Part shown: piece after piece, positions 24,530-31,399 of the stretch
How the letters are laid out: every line of letters starts with the position of its first letter
Position numbering within the stretch: the stretch's first letter is position 1
Source: JAIOIW01 sp050304175
GTDB lineage: Bacteria > Pseudomonadota > Alphaproteobacteria > Rhizobiales > Rhizobiaceae
Assembly (NCBI GenBank): GCA_050304175.1
Contig: JBNLDE010000101.1
Span: 1 to 31,399 of the forward strand
DNA length: 31,399 nucleotides
Reading direction: 5' to 3'
Notes under the pieces: generated by a model
Database searches by the model: none
Told to the model about the DNA's origin: nothing
What the model saw: only the letters and a program-made list of their open reading frames with translations
Program-made: the position numbers and the translations under genes

Positions 24530-25696
24530 GTGTTCCAATTCAATCCCTATTCATCGGAAACCGATGCCGATCCGTTTCCTGCCTACAAGCGGTTGCGGGA
24601 CGAGTTTCCGCTCTTCTGGAGCGAAGACGCCCAAATGTGGGTCCTCTCGCGCCATGCCGACATCGTCACAGCGCTCAACGACTGGGAGACCTATTCGTCG
24701 GCGCGGGGCAATTTGCTGGACGAATTCGAGGGCCGGGCAGGTGCGACGCTTGGCACCACCGATCCGCCCCGCCACGACCGCCTGCGGGCACTGATCCAGA
24801 TGGCAGTCACGAAACGTGCGCTCGACCATATCATCGAACCGACACGGGCCGTGTGCGCCAAGCACATGGACAAACTTGCGGGCAAGGATCGATTCGACTT
24901 TGTCACGGAGGTTTCTGCGAACATCACCGTCGACCTGATCGTCTATCTCTTCAACCTTCCCCAGGAGGGCCGCGAGGAGATGCGCCAGAAAGCCGTCCTC
25001 ATGGTCCAGACCGACCCGGTGACGCGCTCGAAAGGGCCGGAACATATCGCGGCCTACAAGTGGATGGCAGACTATGCCGCGCGCCTGATCGCGGAACGGA
25101 AGAAGAATCCGGGCGAAGACCTGATGAGCCAGTTCATCATGGCCGAGATCGATGGCGAGAAGCTCGACGACCGCGAAGTGCAAATGACGGTGACAACGCT
25201 GATCATGGCGGGAATCGAATCGTTGTCCGGATTTCTCACGATGATGGCGCTCAACCTTGCGGAATACCCGGAAGCGCGTCGTGAACTGGTGGAAAATCCG
25301 GACCTGATCGCCGATGCGATCGAGGAAAGCCTGCGGTTCAACACTTCGGCGCAGCGTTTCCGCCGTTGCTTGCAAAAGGACGTCGAACTGCACGGCCAGG
25401 TGATGAAAGCGGGAGACTTCGTGTGTCTCGCATATGGCTCGGGCAACCGCGACGAGCGCAGGTTCCCCGACCCTGACGTCTATGACATCAGGCGCAAACC
25501 ACGGGGGCATCTGGGGTTTGGCGGCGGCGTGCACGCCTGTCTCGGGACGATGATCGCGCGGCTCGCGGCCAAGATCATCTTCGAGGAATTCCTCAAGCGC
25601 TTTCCCGATTTCGCCCGTTCGCAGGAACCGCTCGAGTGGATGCCGTCATCCACGTTTCGCAGCCCGACGAAACTGGAGCTTGTTCGGATCCAGTAG
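24530..25696 (+). CDS. Cytochrome P450 monooxygenase
   Basis: This 388-aa soluble bacterial P450 starts at the GTG at 24530, with GGGAGGA 5 nt upstream. Seen in order: DPPRH (78-82, C-helix region), I-helix MAGIESLSG (226-234), ExxR at E266-R269, and the haem loop FGGGVHACLG (330-339) with Cys337 as the haem ligand. The I-helix acid-alcohol pair reads E230-S231 instead of the usual Asp/Glu-Thr. It hydroxylates or demethylates an unknown substrate with electrons from the ferredoxin 61 bp downstream. The PobR-like regulator hints at an aromatic substrate. No reductase gene is nearby. Confidence 0.93.
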   Translation: MFQFNPYSSETDADPFPAYKRLRDEFPLFWSEDAQMWVLSRHADIVTALNDWETYSSARGNLLDEFEGRAGATLGTTDPPRHDRLRALIQMAVTKRALDHIIEPTRAVCAKHMDKLAGKDRFDFVTEVSANITVDLIVYLFNLPQEGREEMRQKAVLMVQTDPVTRSKGPEHIAAYKWMADYAARLIAERKKNPGEDLMSQFIMAEIDGEKLDDREVQMTVTTLIMAGIESLSGFLTMMALNLAEYPEARRELVENPDLIADAIEESLRFNTSAQRFRRCLQKDVELHGQVMKAGDFVCLAYGSGNRDERRFPDPDVYDIRRKPRGHLGFGGGVHACLGTMIARLAAKIIFEEFLKRFPDFARSQEPLEWMPSSTFRSPTKLELVRIQ

Positions 25697-25757
25697 AGGC
25701 GAACTGCCGCGACGGATCGTCCGCCGCGGCAGGCCCACGCAATGCCAGGAGGGAATG

Positions 25758-26081
25758 ATGCCCAAAGCAGTCTATATCGAACATGACGGTACGACCGTCG
25801 AAATCGAGCTCCAGGAAGGCTGGACGCTGATGCAGGGCGCCACGCTCAACGGCGTCGAAGGCATAGAGGGCGAATGCGGCGGTTCCTGCAACTGCGCAAC
25901 GTGCCACTGCTATGTCGATGAAGCCTTTGCCGAGGCGCTGCCTGCGATGGGCGAGATCGAGGATGAGATGCTCGATTGTGTGGTTTCGGAGCGAAAGGAA
26001 AACTCCCGCCTTTCGTGCCAGATCAAGATGACCCCGGCGCTCGACGGGATCGTGGTCCAGTTGCCGGAGGCCCAGAGCTGA
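25758..26081 (+). CDS. 2Fe-2S ferredoxin, putidaredoxin/adrenodoxin type
   Basis: The protein is 107 aa. The second of two adjacent ATGs (25758) is chosen because AGGAGG (25747-25752) lies 5 nt before it and only 2 nt before the first. The cluster ligands are C40, C46, C49 and C87 (C-x5-C-x2-C...C), which matches putidaredoxin almost residue for residue. Extra cysteines C44, C51 and C74 are present, two of them inside the cluster loop. The gene follows the P450 by 61 bp and is its obvious electron donor. A ferredoxin reductase must be encoded elsewhere. A terminator follows after 39 bp. Confidence 0.92.
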   Translation: MPKAVYIEHDGTTVEIELQEGWTLMQGATLNGVEGIEGECGGSCNCATCHCYVDEAFAEALPAMGEIEDEMLDCVVSERKENSRLSCQIKMTPALDGIVVQLPEAQS

Positions 26082-26120
26082 CCGCGATGTGAGACCGCCG
26101 CCTGACATGCACAAAATGGC

Positions 26121-26151
26121 AAGGGCGCCCGTTGCGGCGCCCTTTTCTTTT
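26121..26151 (+). terminator. Intrinsic terminator after the ferredoxin gene
   Basis: Identical over 31 nt to the petABC terminator at 23472-23502: stem AAGGGCGCC/GGCGCCCTT, loop CGTTGC, tail TTCTTTT plus one more T. It lies about 50 nt before apt. Confidence 0.93.
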
Positions 26152-26202
26152 TGCCGCCGCGGGGGCACAACGGACTGTAACCTCAATGCGGGCAGCCTCT
26201 CC

Positions 26203-26748
26203 ATGAACACCACGCTTCACGACACCCTCGTCTCGTCGATCCGGGCGATTCCGGACTATCCGAAACCGGGCATCATCTTCCGCGATATCACGACGTTGCT
26301 CGGCGATGCGCGGGCGTTCCGCCGTTCCGTCGACGAATTGGTCCACCCCTATGCGGGCTCCAAGGTCGACCATGTCGCCGGCATCGAGGCGCGCGGCTTC
26401 ATCCTCGGCGGCGCGATGGCGCACCAGCTTTCCTCGGGTTTCGTCCCGATCCGCAAGAAGGGCAAGCTGCCGCACGAGACTGTGTCTATCGCCTACAGCC
26501 TGGAATACGGCGTCGACGAGATGGAGATGCACAAGGACGCGTTGAAGCCCGGCGACCGGGTGATCCTGGTCGACGACCTGATCGCCACCGGCGGCACGGC
26601 GGAAGGTGCGGTCAAGCTGCTGCGCCAGATGGGGGCGGATGTTGTTGCCGCGTGCTTCGTCATAGACCTGCCCGCGCTCGGCGGGCGCAAGAAGCTCGAA
26701 GCGCTCGACGTGACTGTGCGCACGCTGGTCGAGTTCGAGGGGCATTGA
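26203..26748 (+). CDS. apt: Adenine phosphoribosyltransferase
   Basis: This 181-aa purine-salvage enzyme makes AMP and pyrophosphate from adenine and PRPP. The PRPP-binding loop is RVILVDDLIATGGTAEG (119-135), and GIEARGFILGGAMA (60-73) is the other family block. The length is typical. The ATG at 26203 is chosen because the open frame further upstream overlaps the terminator. It normally sits directly after petC in many rhizobia, which is why the P450 cassette between them is notable. Confidence 0.95.
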   Translation: MNTTLHDTLVSSIRAIPDYPKPGIIFRDITTLLGDARAFRRSVDELVHPYAGSKVDHVAGIEARGFILGGAMAHQLSSGFVPIRKKGKLPHETVSIAYSLEYGVDEMEMHKDALKPGDRVILVDDLIATGGTAEGAVKLLRQMGADVVAACFVIDLPALGGRKKLEALDVTVRTLVEFEGH

Positions 26749-26819
26749 AGCGTTCGCCTGGCGGGGTGCCTGGAGAGGTATCTTCGCGTTTCCGGCCAGA
26801 TCGCGCCCTGGACGCGTGC

Positions 26820-27284
26820 CTACTCTACCCGCACCAATGCCGCATGGGTGCACTCCATCACCTTCTCGCCGTCCTGGTTATGCGCCTCGGAGCGCGAGGT
26901 CAGCAGCGACCAGCCCGGCCTCGAGGCCGTGGGGCGGATGCCCGTCGTGGTGTAGGAATAGGTGATGGTATCGCCGGCATAGACCGGCTTCAGCCATTTC
27001 AGGTCGCGAATGCCGGGCGACGGACCGTATTCGACGATGCCCAGCCGGTCGCCGTTGGGCGGCTGCCTGTCCCGGTTCGCGATCAGGACGCGCATGAAGG
27101 TCGATGCCGTGTGCCAGCCCGAGGCGCAAAGCCGTCCGTACTGGCTTTGACGCGCCGCTTCCTCGTCGATGTGGAAGCGCTGCGGATCGTATTTGCTGGC
27201 AAAGCGGATGATCTCATCTGCCTCGAATCGGTGGCTGCCGAGCACCTCTGTAACACCGACCTTCGAATCCATCGGAGCGGTCAT
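26820..27284 (-). CDS. MaoC-like dehydratase/hydratase, second of pair
   Basis: The protein is 154 aa with a single hot-dog domain. The hydratase-2 active-site motif is seen as YD33-PQRFH38-IDEEAA, followed by GRLCASGWHTAS. This fold hydrates trans-2-enoyl-CoA to 3-hydroxyacyl-CoA in the family. The ATG overlaps the stop of the upstream MaoC gene by 4 nt, so the two are coupled and could form a heterodimer. The stop is convergent with apt, 71 bp away. Substrate is unknown, and no other acyl-CoA gene lies nearby. Confidence 0.88.
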   Translation of the reverse strand: MTAPMDSKVGVTEVLGSHRFEADEIIRFASKYDPQRFHIDEEAARQSQYGRLCASGWHTASTFMRVLIANRDRQPPNGDRLGIVEYGPSPGIRDLKWLKPVYAGDTITYSYTTTGIRPTASRPGWSLLTSRSEAHNQDGEKVMECTHAALVRVE

Positions 27285-27745
27285 GCGGCCTCCGGATTGC
27301 GCAGCAAAAACATGCCGGTATTTGCCAGTTCACACACGCATTCACCGTGCTGGTTGAAGATGTCGTGGACGACGTCGACAAAGCCGATGCCGGGCCGCGA
27401 TTTCGAACGGCGGCAATGTTTGATCGTCGTCTTGCCGGTCAGCGTGTCGCCGGCGAGAACCGGCCGTTTCCACTTTACGTAATCGACGCCTGGCGCGCCC
27501 TGTGACGTGGAGTTCAGCAGGTACGTGTCGCACATCATCCGCATCGCCATCGACACCGTGTGCCAGCCGGATGCCGCAAGGCCGCCCAGCATGCTCGCCT
27601 TGCCCGCTTCCTCGTCGACATGCATTGGCTGGGGATCGAACTCGCTGGCGAACTCGATGATCTCCTCGGCAGTGACATGGTAAGGTCCCATGGAGATTTC
27701 CATGCCGGGTTCGAAATCCTCGAATGCCAGCGGCCGGTTGCTCAT
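27281..27745 (-). CDS. MaoC-like dehydratase/hydratase, first of pair
   Basis: The protein is 154 aa and a hot-dog fold paralogue of its downstream neighbour. The active-site motif reads FD37-PQPMH42-VDEEAG, followed by GGLAASGWHTVSMAMRM. Both catalytic residues are intact in both copies, unlike eukaryotic two-domain enzymes in which one half is inactive. It is divergent from the Crp/Fnr gene across 70 bp. CTGTAT/ATACAG (27761-27784) is an inverted repeat in that gap. Confidence 0.88.
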   Translation of the reverse strand: MSNRPLAFEDFEPGMEISMGPYHVTAEEIIEFASEFDPQPMHVDEEAGKASMLGGLAASGWHTVSMAMRMMCDTYLLNSTSQGAPGVDYVKWKRPVLAGDTLTGKTTIKHCRRSKSRPGIGFVDVVHDIFNQHGECVCELANTGMFLLRNPEAA

Positions 27746-27760
27746 TTTGATTTCCCGTGG

Positions 27761-27784
27761 CTGTATGTCCGGCGCACAATACAG
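27761..27784. repeat. Inverted repeat between maoC pair and crp-like gene
   Basis: CTGTAT (27761-27766) and ATACAG (27779-27784) are perfect inverted arms with a 12-bp spacer, in the divergent region. This could be a regulator site for either gene; short arms make chance possible. Confidence 0.35.
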
Positions 27785-27815
27785 TCCCGTTCCCGCCTTG
27801 CAAGACGTTCATGGA

Positions 27816-28466
27816 ATGATGGAAAAGAACTTTCCGGGTATCTCCGAGCTGCTCGACGAACCCACCCGTCTGAAACTGGAAAAGCTGCCGGCGTCGACGC
27901 TGCCGGCCGGCTCGGTGCTGTTCAGGCCGGGTGACGAAGCATTGGGTTTCGTGCTGGTGAGGGCGGGGCGCGTCGGGGTTTACCTGACCGGGCGGTCGGG
28001 CCGCGAGATCCTGCTCTACACGGTGGAAACCGGCGAAACCTGTGTCCAGACCACGCTGGGCATTCTCGGCGGCCGGAACTACACCGGCGAAGCCGTCGCG
28101 GAAACCGTCGTTGAGATGGTCGTCGTGCCGCGCGCGCTGTTCCTGGAACTGATGGAGGGTTCGCAGGCGTTCAGGCGGTTCGTTTTCGCCGCCTTCGCCG
28201 ACCGGATGGCCGATGTCACGCATGTCCTCGAGCAGGTCGCGTTCGTGCGAATCGAACAGCGGCTTGCCGGCCTCCTTCTGCAGAGGGCCGGGGAGGGCGA
28301 CACGGTGCCGCTTACCCACCAACAGATCGCGACGGCGATCGGCTCGGCGCGCGAGGTGGTCTCCCGCCGGCTGGAATCGCTTCAGTCGAAAGGGCTGGTC
28401 GCCATCGATCGCGGCGCTATCCGCGTGTCCGACCGGCAAGGGCTCGAACGGATTGTCGCGGAATAA
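27816..28466 (+). CDS. Crp/Fnr family transcriptional regulator
   Basis: The protein is 216 aa from the ATG at 27816 (an adjacent ATG at 27819 is equally possible). A cyclic-nucleotide-binding-like beta-barrel domain (about 15-125) contains one cysteine, C76, in GETCVQTT, a position that could be redox- or sulfide-reactive. A long dimer helix (about 120-155) leads to a winged helix-turn-helix (166-200, LTHQQIATAIGSAREVVSRRL). There is no Fnr-type N-terminal cysteine cluster. The DUF2892 gene follows by 111 bp, with a palindrome between, and is a probable target. Confidence 0.87.
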   Translation: MMEKNFPGISELLDEPTRLKLEKLPASTLPAGSVLFRPGDEALGFVLVRAGRVGVYLTGRSGREILLYTVETGETCVQTTLGILGGRNYTGEAVAETVVEMVVVPRALFLELMEGSQAFRRFVFAAFADRMADVTHVLEQVAFVRIEQRLAGLLLQRAGEGDTVPLTHQQIATAIGSAREVVSRRLESLQSKGLVAIDRGAIRVSDRQGLERIVAE

Positions 28467-28476
28467 TCCGTGCCTT

Positions 28477-28491
28477 GGTGACGATGTCACC
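28477..28491. promoter_or_regulatory. Palindromic operator-like site upstream of DUF2892
   Basis: GGTGAC (28477-28482) and GTCACC (28486-28491) are perfect arms around GAT, about 87 bp before the DUF2892 start. The half-site GTGA/TCAC is that of Crp-type regulators, but the spacing is one base shorter than the classical site. Confidence 0.5.
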
Positions 28492-28577
28492 GACAGGCTG
28501 CAACTCCTGGTGCAAGATCGCTACTATCGAAGCCGGCCAGCGGCCGGCGGAACAAATTTGCGAGCAGGAGAAAACCA

Positions 28578-28790
28578 ATGTTCAAGACCAATGAAGGCAT
28601 GGCGGACCGGGTACTGCGGGTGATCGTCGGCGTGGCGCTTGTAGCGCTCTACGTAATGGGCACGGTCGCGGGCGGATGGGGACTGGCGGCCCTCGTCGTC
28701 GGCATCATCGCATTGGTAACGGGCGTTGTGGGCATGTGCCCGCTCTACATGATCCTCGGCATTTCGACCTGCCCGGTCAAGAAGGCCTGA
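28578..28790 (+). CDS. DUF2892 membrane protein
   Basis: The protein is 70 aa with two membrane helices (about 12-30 and 34-53), and the family cysteine pair C54-P-L-Y...C65-P at the cytoplasmic or periplasmic face. GCAGGAGA lies upstream of the ATG. DUF2892 is also found as the membrane part of rhodanese proteins such as YgaP, which links it to sulfur handling. Here there is no rhodanese domain. Location after a Crp/Fnr gene with a palindrome suggests regulation by it. Confidence 0.87.
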   Translation: MFKTNEGMADRVLRVIVGVALVALYVMGTVAGGWGLAALVVGIIALVTGVVGMCPLYMILGISTCPVKKA

Positions 28791-28810
28791 CCTGTACGAC
28801 CCGATGACAG

Positions 28811-28836
28811 CAGGTCCGCGCCGCGGCGCGGGCCTG
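28811..28836. terminator. Hairpin between convergent genes
   Basis: A 10-bp stem (28811-28820 with 28827-28836, one G-U pair) with loop CCGCGG lies between DUF2892 and DUF2270. It is a likely terminator, but the T-run is poor in both directions. Confidence 0.5.
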
Positions 28837-28862
28837 TATTGCGTTGTCTTGATGCCGACCGG

Positions 28863-29564
28863 TCAGTCCATGATCATGACCGGCATATCGCTGTTGTCTG
28901 CCAGGCGGTCCTGCCGCCAGGTGTAAAGGGCGATCAGGATCCAGGTGCCATGGAACACGACCCCGGCAAGGATGACCATCCAACCGGGGATCGGTCCTAC
29001 CGCCGCGCGGTTGAGCAGTGCGTTGAGCGACGGCAGGTTGAACGGGTGAATCGCCAGCTTGGAGTAATAGCAGATCGCCTGGATGATCAGGATCCAGGAG
29101 TAGTTCGACCGCAACCGGCGGCCAATCGCGGCGATATAGGAAATGCGGAACCGGGGGTGCCTGTAGTCGTGGGCCAGCTCGGCGCACCAATCAGACCTGG
29201 CCTTTTCGTCGGTGCCAGTCAGAAGGCGCCCGAAAAATTGGGTTTCCATGATCCGCGCTCGCACGCGCCAGACGTGGAAATAGCGGTAGCGGCGCGCCTC
29301 CAGCAGCAGGAACCCGAACACAAGCAGGCCGACAAGCGCCATCGGCAGGGGGGAGGCGTTGGGCGACGAGAAGGTCGCGGAAATGGCAATGCCGGTGGTT
29401 ACAACGGCCCAGTTGGTGGTGTGGTCGAGCCGCAAACGCCAGGTGGTGCTGCGGTAAACCTCACCACGGTAGAGATGCGCGATCGCGCCTATTTCGGCAT
29501 TGTCGAAAGGCGGCAACTCGGTCGCCTCGGCTTCATACAGGTCTGCATCCACCGTATCCTCCAT
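28863..29564 (-). CDS. DUF2270 domain-containing membrane protein
   Basis: The protein is 233 aa. Four probable membrane helices: about 50-65, 72-90, 155-175 and 195-217. A conserved-type charged block follows the second (EARRYRYFHVWRVRARIMET), then FFGRLLTG and a D/E-rich cytoplasmic stretch. These fit DUF2270. The N-terminal 45 residues are acidic. Function is unknown. It is divergent from the DUF599 gene by 234 bp. Confidence 0.85.
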   Translation of the reverse strand: MEDTVDADLYEAEATELPPFDNAEIGAIAHLYRGEVYRSTTWRLRLDHTTNWAVVTTGIAISATFSSPNASPLPMALVGLLVFGFLLLEARRYRYFHVWRVRARIMETQFFGRLLTGTDEKARSDWCAELAHDYRHPRFRISYIAAIGRRLRSNYSWILIIQAICYYSKLAIHPFNLPSLNALLNRAAVGPIPGWMVILAGVVFHGTWILIALYTWRQDRLADNSDMPVMIMD

Positions 29565-29798
29565 CGGTGCATCTTCCGTCCGGCTTTATGTCCGGGCGCG
29601 ACGCACTTCGTTGTTTTCAAAGCCGATTAGACCAGCAATGGGCGAAATCCGCAATTCGCCGCCAGAGGTCGGGCCGGCGCCAACCCGAAAGACAGTGCGA
29701 GCGGACGACAGGCCGGCTGCTGGCGAGGCTGGACCGGGACAGGGTGGCGTGCCACAAATTGCCGGTAACGAACGGAGACCCTCAATCGTGACGCGGGC

Positions 29799-30494
29799 AT
29801 GACCGATCTTCTGCTGACCCTCGACGCCGCCGATTTGCTGGCGCTTGGCGTGTTCGTCTGCGCCTGGATGATCTTCGAGATCGCCGTCGACCATTCGCCG
29901 CTGCGGTTTCGCGGCCTTTCGGGCCTGATGGCGCATCGCCGCCGCGAATGGATGCTGGTGCTGGCCGAGCGCGACCTGCGCATGGTCGACACCGCGATCC
30001 TGGCCGGGCTGCAGCAGGGCGCCGCCTATTTCGGCACCGTGGCGATCTTCGCCATCGGCGGCTGTTTCGCGGCAATGGGAGCAACCGAACAGGCCGTGCA
30101 GCTGTTCAGGGATCTGCCGGTGGTGAACCCCGTCAGCCGCTCGCTGTTCGAACTCAAGCTGATCGGCATGACGCTGATCTTCGTCTATGCCTTCTTCAAG
30201 TTTGGCTGGTCCTACCGGCTGTTCAACTATTGCTCGATCCTGATCGGCGCGGTGCAGCAGCCCAAGGACGCCGACGCCCAGACGCGGCTGAAACAGGCGA
30301 TGCGCGCCGGCGAGTTCAACATCCTGGCGAGCATGCACTTCACGGCGGGCCAGCGCGGATTGTTCATGGCGCTGGCCTATCTTGGCTGGTTCGTCGGGCC
30401 CATAGCCCTGGTCGTATCGACGCTCGCGGTCCTTACGGTGCTGGTGCGGCGCCAGTTCTTCTCCCGTGCGCGCAGGGCGCTGCTGGAAGAATAG
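29799..30494 (+). CDS. DUF599 domain-containing membrane protein
   Basis: The protein is 231 aa. The start ATG follows a GCGGG element; the ribosome site is weak. About four membrane segments: residues 10-30, 68-90, 118-145 and 190-215. A strongly family-like block (MAHRRREWMLVLAERDLRMVDTAI, then QQGAAYFGTVAIFAIGG) identifies DUF599. Function is unknown. It is convergent with the methyltransferase gene, with 17 bp between the stops. Confidence 0.85.
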   Translation: MTDLLLTLDAADLLALGVFVCAWMIFEIAVDHSPLRFRGLSGLMAHRRREWMLVLAERDLRMVDTAILAGLQQGAAYFGTVAIFAIGGCFAAMGATEQAVQLFRDLPVVNPVSRSLFELKLIGMTLIFVYAFFKFGWSYRLFNYCSILIGAVQQPKDADAQTRLKQAMRAGEFNILASMHFTAGQRGLFMALAYLGWFVGPIALVVSTLAVLTVLVRRQFFSRARRALLEE

Positions 30495-30511
30495 GGCGGG
30501 TGCGTGTCAGC

Positions 30512-31342
30512 CTATCCCTTGCGAGCGATCACTAGCACCGGCGCGATTGCGCCCTTGGCAATATTACTTGCCATGTTCCCGGCCTTTACCCCGGCGTCCG
30601 GACCCATCAGGATATGCAGACCCAGCGGCGGTGGTCCGCTCTCCGCAACCCGCGCCTTCATCTTGGCAAAGAACTCCAGCCCGAGGTCCTTTTTCGCCTC
30701 GACCGACTCAATCGACATTCCGGCTGCCTCGATCGCAGCCTGGTAGGCGGAGACCGGTGCCACGAAAGATGTGCTCTCATCCTGCGCCCACGCCACCGGG
30801 TATTCCAGCGCCCCTTCGCCGACCCGCATCACATCGTAGACCGCCAGCAATGCGCCCGGCTTCATCACCCGGCCGATCTCGGCGAACAAACCATCCTTGT
30901 CCTCGATGTTCATGCCGACGTGAAACAGGCTCGCCCGGTCAAAGCAGGCATCGTCTTGTGACAGGCTCAGCGCGCTGCCGTGAACAAGCCGTACCTTCCC
31001 GGAAAGCCCGACTTCGCGGGTCAACGCGTTGCCCACCTCGACATATTCCGGTGTCAGGTCGATGCCTTCGACCTCGGCGCCGTAGCGGGACGCCATGAAC
31101 CGCGCCGTCCCGCCCAGACCGCAGCCAACATCAAGGACCTTCAGACCGGGCGCGAGTTCCATCCGTTCACAGACCATCTCCGTTGCCGGTCGGCCGCCGA
31201 TATGGAACTCGTCGACCGCGGCCAACTGATCGACCGGGGCGGCCTCGGATACCGCGCGCATCTTTTCCCAACCGGCGCCGATCGCCGCATGCAGTGCGCC
31301 GTTTGTGTAGTGAGTTGCCACTCTTGCTTCTGTGGTCGTCAT
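30512..31342 (-). CDS. SAM-dependent class I methyltransferase
   Basis: The protein is 276 aa, soluble, and starts at 31342 with GGGAGGA about 10 nt upstream. Motif I is VLDVGCGLGG (69-78), the acidic residue after strand 2 is D95 in GIDLTP, and motif post-I is FHVGMNIEDKDGLFAEIGRVMKPGG-like (140-164). It resembles small-molecule methyltransferases of the sarcosine/dimethylglycine or UbiE-like type, but the substrate is not determined. No partner genes are within the window; upstream DNA is cut off at the right edge. Confidence 0.88.
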   Translation of the reverse strand: MTTTEARVATHYTNGALHAAIGAGWEKMRAVSEAAPVDQLAAVDEFHIGGRPATEMVCERMELAPGLKVLDVGCGLGGTARFMASRYGAEVEGIDLTPEYVEVGNALTREVGLSGKVRLVHGSALSLSQDDACFDRASLFHVGMNIEDKDGLFAEIGRVMKPGALLAVYDVMRVGEGALEYPVAWAQDESTSFVAPVSAYQAAIEAAGMSIESVEAKKDLGLEFFAKMKARVAESGPPPLGLHILMGPDAGVKAGNMASNIAKGAIAPVLVIARKG

Positions 31343-31399
31343 CTGCGCGTCCTCCCGCTCGTTATATGTTTCAGGGTTCGTATCAAGACTAGGGATCGC

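Noticed and set aside
1..31399. CRISPR arrays, tRNA or rRNA genes, insertion sequences
   Set aside because: No regular repeats, RNA-gene motifs, transposase motifs or terminal inverted repeats were seen on reading.

Overview
The window is GC-rich DNA from an alphaproteobacterium. It is most likely from the order Hyphomicrobiales (Rhizobiales), in the Mesorhizobium/Phyllobacteriaceae neighbourhood. This placement is inference. It rests on the MoxR-DUF58-DUF4159 operon divergent from DUF1285-NUDIX-cca, on the hemF...trmL...petABC...apt order, and on several small proteins typical of rhizobia. No rRNA, tRNA, CRISPR array, transposase or integrase was seen.

Positions 1-6696 (minus strand) hold a four-gene operon: moxR AAA+ ATPase, DUF58 protein, BatA-like/DUF4159 membrane protein, and a large VWA/glutamine-amidotransferase-like membrane protein that runs off the left edge. 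Divergent from it, 6822-9351 (plus strand) holds three translationally coupled genes: a DUF1285 protein, a CoA-pyrophosphatase-type NUDIX hydrolase, and the CCA tRNA nucleotidyltransferase.

Positions 9352-13519 are more accessory. A class-3-lipase-like hydrolase is preceded by an AT-rich region with three inverted repeats. A run of very small genes follows, one of them apparently broken by a single extra G. Then come a DUF1059 protein and a LysR regulator, which is divergent from a small unknown gene across a clean palindrome. Positions 13527-15766 hold hemF, an 85-aa conserved-type small protein, a secreted cytochrome c with a Met/Gly-rich tail, and trmL.

Positions 15886-19616 hold two overlapping ABC half-exporters, probably one heterodimeric transporter, behind a good rhizobial-type promoter. 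A small secreted Cys protein and a DUF6665-like protein separate them from petABC (cytochrome bc1), which ends in a strong terminator. apt, which commonly follows petC directly in rhizobia, is here displaced by a 2.6-kb cassette. The cassette holds an AraC-type regulator divergent from a cytochrome P450 and a putidaredoxin-type ferredoxin. A 31-nt copy of the petC terminator, identical in sequence, lies at the far end of the cassette, just before apt. This cassette is the most interesting structure in the window: a regulated, probably catabolic, P450 system dropped into a conserved respiratory neighbourhood.

Positions 26820-31342 hold two overlapping MaoC-like hydratases, a Crp/Fnr regulator with a DUF2892 membrane protein and a palindromic site between them, DUF2270 and DUF599 membrane proteins, and a SAM-dependent methyltransferase. 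All statements rest on reading the sequence; no database search was run.
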